Below, in pieces: positions 1-7,077 of a stretch of 19,161 nucleotides of DNA. The translations under genes were made by a program, and so were the position numbers. The stretch lies in assembly GCA_002085265.1 (NCBI GenBank), contig NATI01000005.1, positions 1 to 19,161 of the forward strand, read 5' to 3'. Within the stretch, counting starts at the first letter, position 1; each line of letters opens with the position of its first letter. The DNA comes from Candidatus Omnitrophica bacterium 4484_49 (lineage in GTDB: Bacteria; Omnitrophota; Gorgyraeia; Kaelpiales; Kaelpiaceae). A model generated the notes under the pieces. That model worked only from the letters and a program-made list of their open reading frames with translations, was not told where the DNA came from and ran no database searches.

Positions 1-291
1 GTGGAAGCAATTTTGAAACTGGGAGATATTGTGTTCGTGACCTCTGATAGTATTTCCATGACAGCAGAAGCGATAGCTATGAATAAAAATGTAGGGATTG
101 TGATGACCAATGAGCCCGATAAAAAATTCAGAAGATTTTTACAATCGATAGGTCAAAATCCAAATATTAAATTGATTTCGGAAGATGAACTTGAAGGACT
201 GGATTCCATAATTGAAAATATGAGAAAACCATCAAATGCAGTGGGGAGAAGGGAGGAATTTATCACTCAGAGGATAAAAAGTCTAATATGA
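1..291 (+). CDS. ELM1-like GT-B protein (DUF1022), C-terminal part, 5' end outside the window
   Basis: This is the last 96 residues of an open frame that reaches the window edge. The GTG at base 1 is probably an internal Val codon, so the gene is treated as 5'-partial. The stretch V-T-S-D-S-I-S-M-T-A-E-A-I-A (about residues 13-26) matches the conserved C-terminal motif of the mitochondrial-fission ELM1-like family (PF06258), which has a GT-B-like fold. In bacteria these proteins often sit beside LPS-core glycosyltransferase genes, and the enzymatic activity is not settled. The stop TGA overlaps the ATG of the next gene (ATGA at 288-291), so the two are translationally coupled. Family assignment rests on this one motif and the neighbourhood, so confidence is moderate. 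Confidence 0.6.
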   Translation: MEAILKLGDIVFVTSDSISMTAEAIAMNKNVGIVMTNEPDKKFRRFLQSIGQNPNIKLISEDELEGLDSIIENMRKPSNAVGRREEFITQRIKSLI

Positions 292-2411
292 GAGTTTTAC
301 AGATCTTACCTGAGTTAAATATTGGAGGAGTGGAGAAAGGTACAGTAGAACTGGCAAAATATCTTGCCCTCCATGGCCATTATCCCATTGTGATATCTAA
401 CGGGGGAAGGCTGGTGAGGGAATTACAGGAATATGGGATAAAACATTATATTTTACCTGTGCATAAGAAGTCACCCCTGTCTCTCCTCCTGGTCCCCAGG
501 ATAGTAAAAATTCTACGGAAAGAGCAAGTGGACATAGTTCATGCCCGATCCCGGGTTCCTGCAATTGTGGGATATCTGGCATTCAAAAGATATTTTCAAA
601 ATTTAAATCTCGTAAAGATTTCCACCTTCGTTCCTTCATTTGTGACTACTGCTCACGGATATTATAGAAAGCATATATTCAGTAAAATTATGACTAAGGG
701 TAAAATCGTGATCTGTCCCAGCCAGATAATAGCAAAGCACATGCACCGCGATTTTGGTTTTCCTATGGAAAGGATAAGGATTATACCCCGGGGAGTAAAT
801 CTCAGGGAATACCGGTTTGTTTCACCTCAGGATCGGGACTGGCGACATCCAATTATTGCTACCATCGGTCGTCTTTCTCCTACCAAGGGGCAGGATATAT
901 TTTTGAGAGCATTTCGAGAGGTCCTGAAAATAAAGCCATTTGCTCGAGCATGGATAATTGGTTCTCCTTCTTCTGGTAAGGAGGATTATCTTTCGGAATT
1001 GGAGCTAATTGTGAAACGTTATGGTCTGGAGAATGCAGTGGAATTTTTGGGACATAGATATGACATCGCTGATTTACTGGCCAAGATAAATATTCTCGTT
1101 CAAGCCTCAAGAATTCCCGAATCTTTCGGGAGGTCTATTATAGAGGCCCAGGCAAGAGGGGTTTACACTGTGGCTACTGATCTGGGAGGATTCCGAGAAG
1201 TTATTCACAACGGTCGTACCGGATTTCTTTTTCCTGCCGAGGATGAAAAGGCATTAGGGAGAACCCTGGTCTCCATACTCAAGAATCCATCTGGTTATGA
1301 GGAGATTGCAATTCGAGCCCGTCGGCAAGTAGAGGAAAAGTTCGACCAGGAGAAAATACATACCCAGATAGTAAATGTTTACAGGGAAGTGGGAGAAACT
1401 CTGTCAATTTTATTTGTAAAACTGACGGCTCTTGGCGACGCAGTGTTGTCCATTCCCTCTATAAGAGCGATAAAGAAAAGATTCCCGAAGTCCAGGGTTT
1501 ATCTTTTGACTTCAGATAAGGTGGCGGTTATATTTAAGAACTGTCCTTATATTGATGGTTTGTTGATTTACCCATTGAAATTCAAGTATCTTTATATTCC
1601 CAAGTTTGTGCGCAAAATAAAGCAGCTGGCACCGGAAATTTCATTTGACCTCCAGAATAATAAATTGAGTAGAATTTTAACCTTCTTCTCTGGGATATAT
1701 CAGCGATATGGCTTTGTAAAAGGGAAGTTAGATTTTGTGGTCAATAAGAAAGTCAACCTTCCCAAATTTCCTCTTCCCCCTGTGGATCAGCAGTTATTAT
1801 TACTTTCCAAAATGGGTATAAGAAATGTAAATAAGGATTTGGAACTCTGGGTCGAGGAGGAAGATTTAAAACGAGCAGAGGAATTTTTAAATGCTTATTG
1901 GGTGAGTAGAAAGCAGAAACTGGTGGGCATAAACATCTCTTGCAGTGAAAAGTGGAAGAGTAAGCAATGGCCCCCTGAAAAAATTATTCAATTTATAGAC
2001 CGCATAGCAAAACTCAGCCTGCGGGTGATTATTTTTGGTACTCCTGAGCATTTGCCTCTCAGTATTAAGATAGTCAAGACGTGTTCAGCAAAGCCCATAA
2101 ATGCGGTGGGTAAGACAGACCTGGGTTTACTTTTGGGATTGATATCCAAATGTGCTGTCCTTATCACCACTGATAGTGCGCCTCTGCATATTGCTGCAGG
2201 TTTGAAAATACCCGTTCTTGCTCTATTTGGCCCTACCGATCCCAGGAGACATTTACCTCCTGGAGAAGATGTCTATTTTATCTGGAAGAGGAAAACCTGT
2301 TCCCCATGTTACAAATACCAGTGTCATAAGAAAAAGAGTTGTATGGAGGAAATTGGAGTGGAGGAAGTGGAAGAGAAGGTTTTAGAAATCCTTAAGTTTC
2401 ATACTCATTAA
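288..2411 (+). CDS. Fused GT4-GT9 glycosyltransferase (two-domain, 707 aa)
   Basis: Two complete GT-B glycosyltransferases lie in one frame. Residues 1 to about 370 are a GT4 enzyme: N-terminal N-I-G-G-V-E-K (11-17), and the nucleotide-sugar site E278-x7-E286 followed by the usual G-V-Y-T-V-A-T segment. From about residue 373 a GT9 (heptosyltransferase-type) domain begins with F-V-K-L-T-A-L-G-D and ends with T-D-S-A-P-L-H-I-A-A, L-F-G-P-T-D and a Cys cluster at 671, 674, 679 and 685. There is no Met or linker at the junction, so the GT9 half cannot start on its own there. A lone GT4 or GT9 protein is about 350-380 aa, so the length equals both. The enzyme probably adds two successive sugars to an envelope glycolipid on the cytoplasmic face; donors and acceptor cannot be read from sequence. 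It starts inside the ELM1-like stop codon and overlaps the convergent GT9 gene by 20 bp. Confidence 0.88.
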   Translation: MRVLQILPELNIGGVEKGTVELAKYLALHGHYPIVISNGGRLVRELQEYGIKHYILPVHKKSPLSLLLVPRIVKILRKEQVDIVHARSRVPAIVGYLAFKRYFQNLNLVKISTFVPSFVTTAHGYYRKHIFSKIMTKGKIVICPSQIIAKHMHRDFGFPMERIRIIPRGVNLREYRFVSPQDRDWRHPIIATIGRLSPTKGQDIFLRAFREVLKIKPFARAWIIGSPSSGKEDYLSELELIVKRYGLENAVEFLGHRYDIADLLAKINILVQASRIPESFGRSIIEAQARGVYTVATDLGGFREVIHNGRTGFLFPAEDEKALGRTLVSILKNPSGYEEIAIRARRQVEEKFDQEKIHTQIVNVYREVGETLSILFVKLTALGDAVLSIPSIRAIKKRFPKSRVYLLTSDKVAVIFKNCPYIDGLLIYPLKFKYLYIPKFVRKIKQLAPEISFDLQNNKLSRILTFFSGIYQRYGFVKGKLDFVVNKKVNLPKFPLPPVDQQLLLLSKMGIRNVNKDLELWVEEEDLKRAEEFLNAYWVSRKQKLVGINISCSEKWKSKQWPPEKIIQFIDRIAKLSLRVIIFGTPEHLPLSIKIVKTCSAKPINAVGKTDLGLLLGLISKCAVLITTDSAPLHIAAGLKIPVLALFGPTDPRRHLPPGEDVYFIWKRKTCSPCYKYQCHKKKSCMEEIGVEEVEEKVLEILKFHTH

Positions 2412-3456
2412 GATATCTCCGAACGGTTTTCAATACTATTTGTGGTTTCAGAGAATACATACAGTGGTAATCCTGGCAGTTAAAATTATAACATGGAAGA
2501 GAGCAGTCATTCTTCCTTTCTCCTTCCAGAATTAAAAAATTCCCACTCAAGGGACCTGTAAGGTCTTTAGAGGTAGGCCCATAAAGTCCAATTGCCAGTG
2601 GTCTTTTATATCTTCCTTTATCAGGAAGTTGAAGAGCAGAACAGAGGTGGAGGGGGCCGGAGTCACCAGAAATCATTACATCTGTAAACAGGAATATACC
2701 TCCCAGGGTGCCCAGAGTTGTTTTTCCCGTGAGGTCAAAAACTTTCTCTCTGTGGTGGACATTTTCGATTATCGTTCTGGCTAATTCAGTTTCCTTTCGG
2801 GTCCCGACAATTAGAAAATTTACTTTTTCCACCTCCGCGGAAATTGCATTTATAAGCTGGATGTAATAATTTAATGGCCACATTTTTGGTTTCCAGTTAG
2901 TCCCGGGATGGAGGCAGATTATTTTATCCTCAACATTAACCTCAAACTCTCTTAAAAGTTGAAGGGCAATTTTTATCTCTTCCTCGCTTACATAAAATTC
3001 ATAACTCATATCCTTCAAGGGGTATCCCAAAGCATTTACTAAATTCAAGAAGTATTGCGCCTTATGCATGCTGTCTTTACCAGGGTCAGGGACACATTTT
3101 GTGAGAAATAATCTGGTTTTACTGCGGCAATAGCCTTCCCGTTCAGGAATTTTGCAGAAAGAGAATATAATTACCCGCGTTGATGAGCGGTGGAAGAAAA
3201 TCACTTTATCAAACTTTTTCTTTCTAATCTCAGAAATAAATCTTGCTCTGGCAATCAAACTTCTGTGCTGATTGCGCTCGTCAAATTCTATAATTTCATC
3301 CACTGCAGGATTGAATTCCAGAATTCTTCGACATCTTCCGGGTAGCGCCACTGCTAAAAAAATATCCCCCCGTGCTTTCTTTACGGCTTTAAGGGCAGGT
3401 ATGGTAAATAATACATCACCCACCCAGTTGAGGTTTACAATCAGGATTTTATGCAT
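2392..3456 (-). CDS. GT9 family (ADP-heptose:LPS heptosyltransferase-like) glycosyltransferase
   Basis: This 354-residue protein has the full GT9 pattern: M-H-K-I-L-I-V-N-L-N-W-V-G-D at the N-terminus with Asp14 at the usual catalytic position, H-P-G-T-N-W-K (183-189) at the start of the donor domain, S-G-D-S-G-P-L-H (263-270), and L-Y-G-P-T (291-295). A C-terminal Cys cluster (318, 322, 327, 332) ends in C-M, as in many GT9 proteins. Known members transfer L-glycero-D-manno-heptose to the LPS inner core, but the family also contains other sugar transferases, so the donor is uncertain. Its ATG lies 8 bp inside the end of the upstream GT4 gene on the same strand, giving a two-gene operon. Its 3' end overlaps the convergent fused GT4-GT9 gene by 20 bp. 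Confidence 0.88.
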   Translation of the reverse strand: MHKILIVNLNWVGDVLFTIPALKAVKKARGDIFLAVALPGRCRRILEFNPAVDEIIEFDERNQHRSLIARARFISEIRKKKFDKVIFFHRSSTRVIIFSFCKIPEREGYCRSKTRLFLTKCVPDPGKDSMHKAQYFLNLVNALGYPLKDMSYEFYVSEEEIKIALQLLREFEVNVEDKIICLHPGTNWKPKMWPLNYYIQLINAISAEVEKVNFLIVGTRKETELARTIIENVHHREKVFDLTGKTTLGTLGGIFLFTDVMISGDSGPLHLCSALQLPDKGRYKRPLAIGLYGPTSKDLTGPLSGNFLILEGERKNDCSLPCYNFNCQDYHCMYSLKPQIVLKTVRRYLNEYET

Positions 3457-4549
3457 ATTTCAAAACCCGTTGGTAAACTTCCAGCATGTCTTCTATTAAT
3501 CTGGGGAGAGAGTAAACTTCTTTAACCCGCCTTAATCCTTTAAGAATTAGCGCCTCTTTTTTGTGAGGGTTCTGGTATAATTCTAAAACCGCGTTTTTTA
3601 ATTCTTCTACATTTCCCGGCGAAATGAGCAATGCACAGTTGCCGTTTTCGGTTATAATTGGGATATCAGATACCCTTGTGGCAACAAGTGGAACTCCCAT
3701 TGCCATTGCTTCCAGTGTGACAATTCCAAAGGGTTCTTCATAAGGTGTAAAACAAAATACATCCATTGCCCTGAGAAAAGGTCTGACGTCTGTTTTTCCT
3801 CCCAGAAAAAGGATATCGCCTTTCATCCCCATTGTCTCTGCCAGGGTTTCTAACTCGGGTCTATTCTTCCCTTCTCCTACTAAAATTAATTTTAAATTCC
3901 TGACTACTTTTCTCAATTCCATAAAAGCCCGAAGTAGAATTTCCTGACCTTTTATCTTTTCTATTCGGGATATATTCCCCAGAATGAAAGCATCTTGATT
4001 CAGATTCAGTTTTTCCCGCGCTTCATATTTTGTATAGGGGTAGGTTAAAAAATAATCTACATCCACTGCGTTGGGAACTACTTTTATTCTGACTCCTGGA
4101 ATTCCTTCCCATTCTTGCAATCTCCTTTTGGTTTCGAAGCTGACGGCTATAATCTGTTTAGAGAGAAAGGGGAAGATTTTTCTTAAAAGTTTTTTCTTAT
4201 AAATTCCGTGAACAGTAGTAATATGGCTGGTTTTAAGTAAGCCTGCCAGCAGATTTCCTATAAAAGAAGTTACTCTGGTATGAGAATGAATGATGTCAAT
4301 TTTGTGTTTCTTTAAATATCTCATAAGGATTAAAATGCTTCTGGCTACTCCAGGGCTGAGGACCGATTTGGTATTTATCGGTACAGTTATATGGGATATG
4401 TTGTGGCTAAGGAGTTCTGTGGCCAAGGCGCCTCCACTGCTGGCCACCACAATGTCACAATTTTTGCCTTTCAGGCCTTTTGCCAGATTCACCACATATC
4501 TTGAAATTCCACCCACATGGAGATGTTTGGTCAATATCAGGATGCGCAT
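3449..4549 (-). CDS. GT4 family glycosyltransferase
   Basis: A full-length GT4 (GT-B) glycosyltransferase of 366 aa. The N-terminus reads M-R-I-L-I-L-T-K-H-L-H-V-G-G-I-S-R, a typical acceptor-side opening. The motif E-E-P-F-G-I-V-T-L-E (271-280) carries the E272-x7-E280 pair that binds the nucleotide sugar, followed by A-M-A-M-G-V-P-L-V-A-T. It is the first gene of a two-gene operon with the downstream GT9 (8 bp overlap). Domain order therefore mirrors the fused protein on the opposite strand. No Shine-Dalgarno sequence precedes the ATG, and a perfect TATAAT lies only 8 nt upstream, so a leaderless transcript is likely. Sugar and acceptor are unknown; the context points to envelope glycan assembly in the cytoplasm. 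Confidence 0.9.
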   Translation of the reverse strand: MRILILTKHLHVGGISRYVVNLAKGLKGKNCDIVVASSGGALATELLSHNISHITVPINTKSVLSPGVARSILILMRYLKKHKIDIIHSHTRVTSFIGNLLAGLLKTSHITTVHGIYKKKLLRKIFPFLSKQIIAVSFETKRRLQEWEGIPGVRIKVVPNAVDVDYFLTYPYTKYEAREKLNLNQDAFILGNISRIEKIKGQEILLRAFMELRKVVRNLKLILVGEGKNRPELETLAETMGMKGDILFLGGKTDVRPFLRAMDVFCFTPYEEPFGIVTLEAMAMGVPLVATRVSDIPIITENGNCALLISPGNVEELKNAVLELYQNPHKKEALILKGLRRVKEVYSLPRLIEDMLEVYQRVLKYA

Positions 4550-4557
4550 AATAAACT

Positions 4558-4587
4558 ATTATAACCTTTATCTTTGAATCCTGTTAT
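4558..4587 (-). promoter_or_regulatory. Putative promoter of the GT4-GT9 operon
   Basis: Reading the minus strand, a perfect TATAAT (4563 to 4558) has a weak -35-like ATAACA (4587 to 4582) 18 bp upstream, matching TTGACA at 4 of 6 positions. A normal start point would fall around 4551, two bases before the ATG at 4549. No ribosome binding site fits. This is predicted from consensus only. Confidence 0.5.
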
Positions 4588-4590
4588 AAT
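4582..4590 (+). promoter_or_regulatory. Extended -10 promoter of the AAG operon
   Basis: The stretch TGTTATAAT is a perfect extended -10 element (TGn plus TATAAT). I see no good -35 hexamer upstream, which is common for extended -10 promoters. A start point near 4597 would leave about 3 nt before the ATG at 4600, so the mRNA would be leaderless. It is back-to-back with the minus-strand -10 at 4558-4563. Confidence 0.55.
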
Positions 4591-4599
4591 AAATTAATT

Positions 4600-5187
4600 A
4601 TGAAAATAAAATCTGAGTTTTTTCAGCGCTCTGCTGTGGAAGTGGCAAGGGACCTTCTGGGCAGATACCTGGTGCGGAAGTTTCCTGAGGGCAGGGCGAT
4701 TGTGAAAATAGTTGAGACTGAAGCATATCTGGGGATAGAAGACCCGGCATCTCATTCCTACAGAGGAAGGATTACCTCGAGAAATAAAGTAATGTATAGA
4801 GAAGGTGGGGTCTTTTATGTGTACAAAATTTATGGAATGTATTACTGCCTCAATGTGGTGACTAATCTGGAGAGAATCCCTGAGGCTGTATTCATCCGTT
4901 CCGGGGAACCAGTTAGTGGGATTGAACTTATGAGGAAGAGAAGGGAAGTAAAGGAAGTGAGGAAGCTATGCAACGGCCCTGGGAGATTGACTCAGGCTCT
5001 GGGAATTGACTTAAATTTTTATGGTCGCAAGGTCACGGGTAAGGAACTCTATTTCCTTCCTGGAGAAAAAGTTAAAAGAGAAGAGATTGTCTCTACTCTC
5101 AGAGTCAATATTGATTATGCTGGTGAGGCGAAGAATTTTCCTTTGCGGTTTTATATCAGGGATAACATATTTGTATCTCGAAAATGA
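4600..5187 (+). CDS. mpg: DNA-3-methyladenine glycosylase (AAG/MPG family)
   Basis: This 195-aa protein matches the AAG/MPG family over its whole length. AAG flips damaged bases such as 3-methyladenine, hypoxanthine and ethenoadenine out of DNA and cuts the N-glycosidic bond, starting base excision repair. By comparison with human AAG, V-E-T-E-A-Y-L-G (38-45) carries the catalytic Glu (E41) and Y43, S-H (51-52) supplies the His, and the segment F-Y-V-Y-K-I-Y-G-M-Y-Y-C-L-N (72-85) gives Y73, Y75 and N85 that hold the flipped base. The late motif N-G-P-G-R-L-T-Q-A-L-G-I (125-136) is also typical. ATG at 4600 is chosen because the family starts just before F-F-x-R. There is no Shine-Dalgarno, consistent with a leaderless transcript. 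It is the first gene of a four-gene operon and overlaps the next gene by ATGA. Confidence 0.93.
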   Translation: MKIKSEFFQRSAVEVARDLLGRYLVRKFPEGRAIVKIVETEAYLGIEDPASHSYRGRITSRNKVMYREGGVFYVYKIYGMYYCLNVVTNLERIPEAVFIRSGEPVSGIELMRKRREVKEVRKLCNGPGRLTQALGIDLNFYGRKVTGKELYFLPGEKVKREEIVSTLRVNIDYAGEAKNFPLRFYIRDNIFVSRK

Positions 5188-6155
5188 CTTCTGAAGAAAT
5201 AGAGAAAAAACTCCCTCGGAAATTTGTGGAGAAAATAAAAAAAATTTTCCCGGCACAACTTATACCAGATATTCTGAAAACATTTGCCATTAAAAGACCC
5301 ACCACTTTTAGAATCAATACGTTGAAAATAAGCCGTAGGAAAGCCCTAGAGGAATTTCGAAGGTTGGGGATAAAAGTTAAAGAAGTTTTATGGTATCCGG
5401 ATGCTTTTATACTCACCTTTCCTGATTTACAGACATTATCTACCACGCATCTTTACCAGGAGGGGAAGATATATGTTCAGAATCTCTCCAGCATGTTACC
5501 TCCATTGCTTTTAAATCCTCAGTCAGAAGATAAGGTGTTGGACCTTACGGCTGCTCCCGGTAGTAAAACCACTCAGATTTCCGCCCTTATGCATAACAGG
5601 GGAGAGGTCATTGCCATCGAGAAGGATAAAGCCCGGTTTGAGAAACTCCTGGCAAATATGAGATTGCAGGGAGTGGAAAATGTCAAAGTATACAATCGGG
5701 ATGGAATTGGAATCTGGCGAGAGTATTTTGAATATTTTGATAAAGTTCTCGTGGATGCTCCCTGTACATCAGAGGGGAGATTTAATATTTTAAGACCTAA
5801 AACATATCGCTACTGGAACCAGCTCAAGGTTAAAAGAATGGCTAAAAAGCAGAAAGGTCTTATAGTTACTGGATTTAAATGTCTTAAGCCTGGAGGTTCT
5901 CTGGTGTACTCCACATGCACATTTTCTCCCGAAGAGAATGAGTTTGTGATAAACTATTTATTGAAAAAGTTCCCCCAATCCTGCAGGATTGAAGAAGTAA
6001 AGATGGGGATTAAAAATATCATGCCGGGTTTGATAAGATGGAATGAAGTTAGACTACCTCAGGAGATAAAAAACTGTATTCGTGTAATTCCCACAGAACT
6101 TATGGAAGGTTTTTTTATATGCCTGTTCACAAAGACGAAATCGTTGGGGGAGTGA
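5184..6155 (+). CDS. RNA (cytosine-5)-methyltransferase, NOL1/NOP2/Sun (RsmB/RsmF-like) family
   Basis: A 323-aa class I SAM-dependent RNA m5C methyltransferase. Visible motifs are V-Q-N-L-S-S-M-L-P-P (98-107), the SAM-binding D-L-T-A-A-P-G-S-K-T (120-129), motif IV D-A-P-C (191-194) and motif VI S-T-C (243-245). C245 is the expected catalytic nucleophile and C194 the release cysteine. It ends with the family-typical E-G-F-F-I. At 323 aa it is shorter than E. coli RsmB (about 430) or RsmF (about 480) and has no NusB-like N-terminal domain. The P-C-T-S-E-G-R-F version of motif IV and the length also recall archaeal Trm4-type enzymes, so the target may be 16S rRNA or tRNA. It starts in the AAG stop codon and its 3' end overlaps the Nudix gene by 37 bp. 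Confidence 0.88.
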   Translation: MTSEEIEKKLPRKFVEKIKKIFPAQLIPDILKTFAIKRPTTFRINTLKISRRKALEEFRRLGIKVKEVLWYPDAFILTFPDLQTLSTTHLYQEGKIYVQNLSSMLPPLLLNPQSEDKVLDLTAAPGSKTTQISALMHNRGEVIAIEKDKARFEKLLANMRLQGVENVKVYNRDGIGIWREYFEYFDKVLVDAPCTSEGRFNILRPKTYRYWNQLKVKRMAKKQKGLIVTGFKCLKPGGSLVYSTCTFSPEENEFVINYLLKKFPQSCRIEEVKMGIKNIMPGLIRWNEVRLPQEIKNCIRVIPTELMEGFFICLFTKTKSLGE

Positions 6156-6520
6156 TCGTAAATCGAAATAAAGTCCTCATCGCTCGCAGAATGGAAGGTG
6201 ACGAGGATGAATTTCTGTGGGAATTTCCGGGGGGGAGAATCGAGTGTGATGAGACCCCGGAGTTTGCTCTCCAGAGAGAGTTGAGAGAGGAACTGGGATT
6301 AGACATCGAGGTTAAAGAAAAAATCTGCGAATTAAATACCGGAGAGAGGATGTTTTATTTCTATTTTGCAATCTCTAAAAATGACATTGATAGATTAAGT
6401 TCTCATCAGGAAATAAAATGGGTAAATGTTCAGGAATTGTCTGACTTTAAGTTCTGCGAGCCTGATCAGGAAGTTTTGGCCAAAATTATACAATATCTTA
6501 AGGGGGTGAAGATATGTTAA
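6119..6520 (+). CDS. Nudix hydrolase, MutT-like (8-oxo-dGTP diphosphatase-type)
   Basis: A 133-aa single-domain Nudix protein. The Nudix box G-x5-E-x7-R-E-x-x-E-E-x-G is intact from G39 to L61 (E45, R53-E54, E57-E58). W-E-F-P-G-G just before it and the small size match MutT/NUDT1-like dNTP-pool sanitizers that hydrolyse 8-oxo-dGTP, although Nudix substrates cannot be assigned with certainty from sequence. The ATG at 6119 has GGAAGG at 6104-6109, 9 nt upstream, and keeps the first beta-strand. A GTG at 6152 would make a neat 4-bp overlap with the upstream stop but would delete that strand, so it is rejected. The resulting 37-bp overlap with the methyltransferase is unusually long. Association with AAG suggests a DNA damage-prevention operon. 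Confidence 0.87.
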   Translation: MPVHKDEIVGGVIVNRNKVLIARRMEGDEDEFLWEFPGGRIECDETPEFALQRELREELGLDIEVKEKICELNTGERMFYFYFAISKNDIDRLSSHQEIKWVNVQELSDFKFCEPDQEVLAKIIQYLKGVKIC

Positions 6521-7077
6521 AACTGGCTGTCTTTTTTTGTATGATTTTTCCTGCAATCTGTTTTGCTGAAAACAGGAAGTTTATAATTGCGGATTTTGAC
6601 TCCGGGAAGAAACCATCCAATCTTGGAGGCGATTTTGGTTCCTGGGATAACGATCCTGACGATAAGACTCATACCTGTGTGGATAGTTTTGCCAGATCTG
6701 TCAGACGGGGGCCTGGTGGATATTCGTTAAGGGTAATTTATGATGTCGCTTCCTCAAACCCTGCTTTCAATGGGGTATGGTTTAAATTAAATAATGCTGA
6801 TTTTACACCTTTTACAAAACTTGTTTTGTGGGTGAAAGGAGATAAAATAAGGGGATTCACTAAGGTGTTTAAGTTGGAGTTAAAGAATGCCAGAGGAGAA
6901 AAAGGGGCTTATTATGTATCTGGTATAAGTGAGGAGTGGACAAAGATAGAAATTCCATTACGAAGATTTGGTCTTAAAGATTATTCTCAGATGGATGAAC
7001 TTGTAATTGTGTTTGAGGATAATAAGGTTACTGAAAAAGAAGGTGTGATATATATTGATGATATATATCTGGAGTAA
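6514..7077 (+). CDS. Secreted CBM11-like (galactose-binding-fold) protein
   Basis: This 187-aa protein begins with a clear signal peptide (M-L-K-L-A-V-F-F-C-M-I-F-P-A-I-C-F-A, likely cut after A18). No lipobox is obvious because Cys16 is followed by F-A-E. The mature part starts with I-I-A-D-F-D-S-G and ends with I-Y-I-D-D-I-Y-L, a beta-strand framing typical of CBM11/CIA30-like jelly-roll domains. G-G-D-F-G-S-W-D-N-D-P-D-D (26-40 region) is a distinctive acidic, possibly calcium- or sugar-binding stretch. No catalytic domain is attached. It may bind glycans in the periplasm or at the surface; the ligand is unknown. A Shine-Dalgarno AAGGGGGTGA (6500-6509) precedes the ATG, which overlaps the Nudix stop by 7 bp. 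Its stop codon abuts the stop codon of the convergent AsmA-like gene. Confidence 0.7.
   Translation: MLKLAVFFCMIFPAICFAENRKFIIADFDSGKKPSNLGGDFGSWDNDPDDKTHTCVDSFARSVRRGPGGYSLRVIYDVASSNPAFNGVWFKLNNADFTPFTKLVLWVKGDKIRGFTKVFKLELKNARGEKGAYYVSGISEEWTKIEIPLRRFGLKDYSQMDELVIVFEDNKVTEKEGVIYIDDIYLE

Noticed and set aside
6152..6154. GTG as start of the Nudix gene (4-bp overlap with the upstream stop)
   Set aside because: It would remove the first beta-strand of the Nudix fold and has no usable Shine-Dalgarno spacing.
7047..7069. Perfect 8-bp stem GATATATA/TATATATC with a 7-nt loop just before the stop of the secreted protein gene
   Set aside because: The stem is almost all A/T, has no following T-run, and arises from codons for I-Y-I-D-D-I-Y. 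It is unlikely to be an intrinsic terminator.
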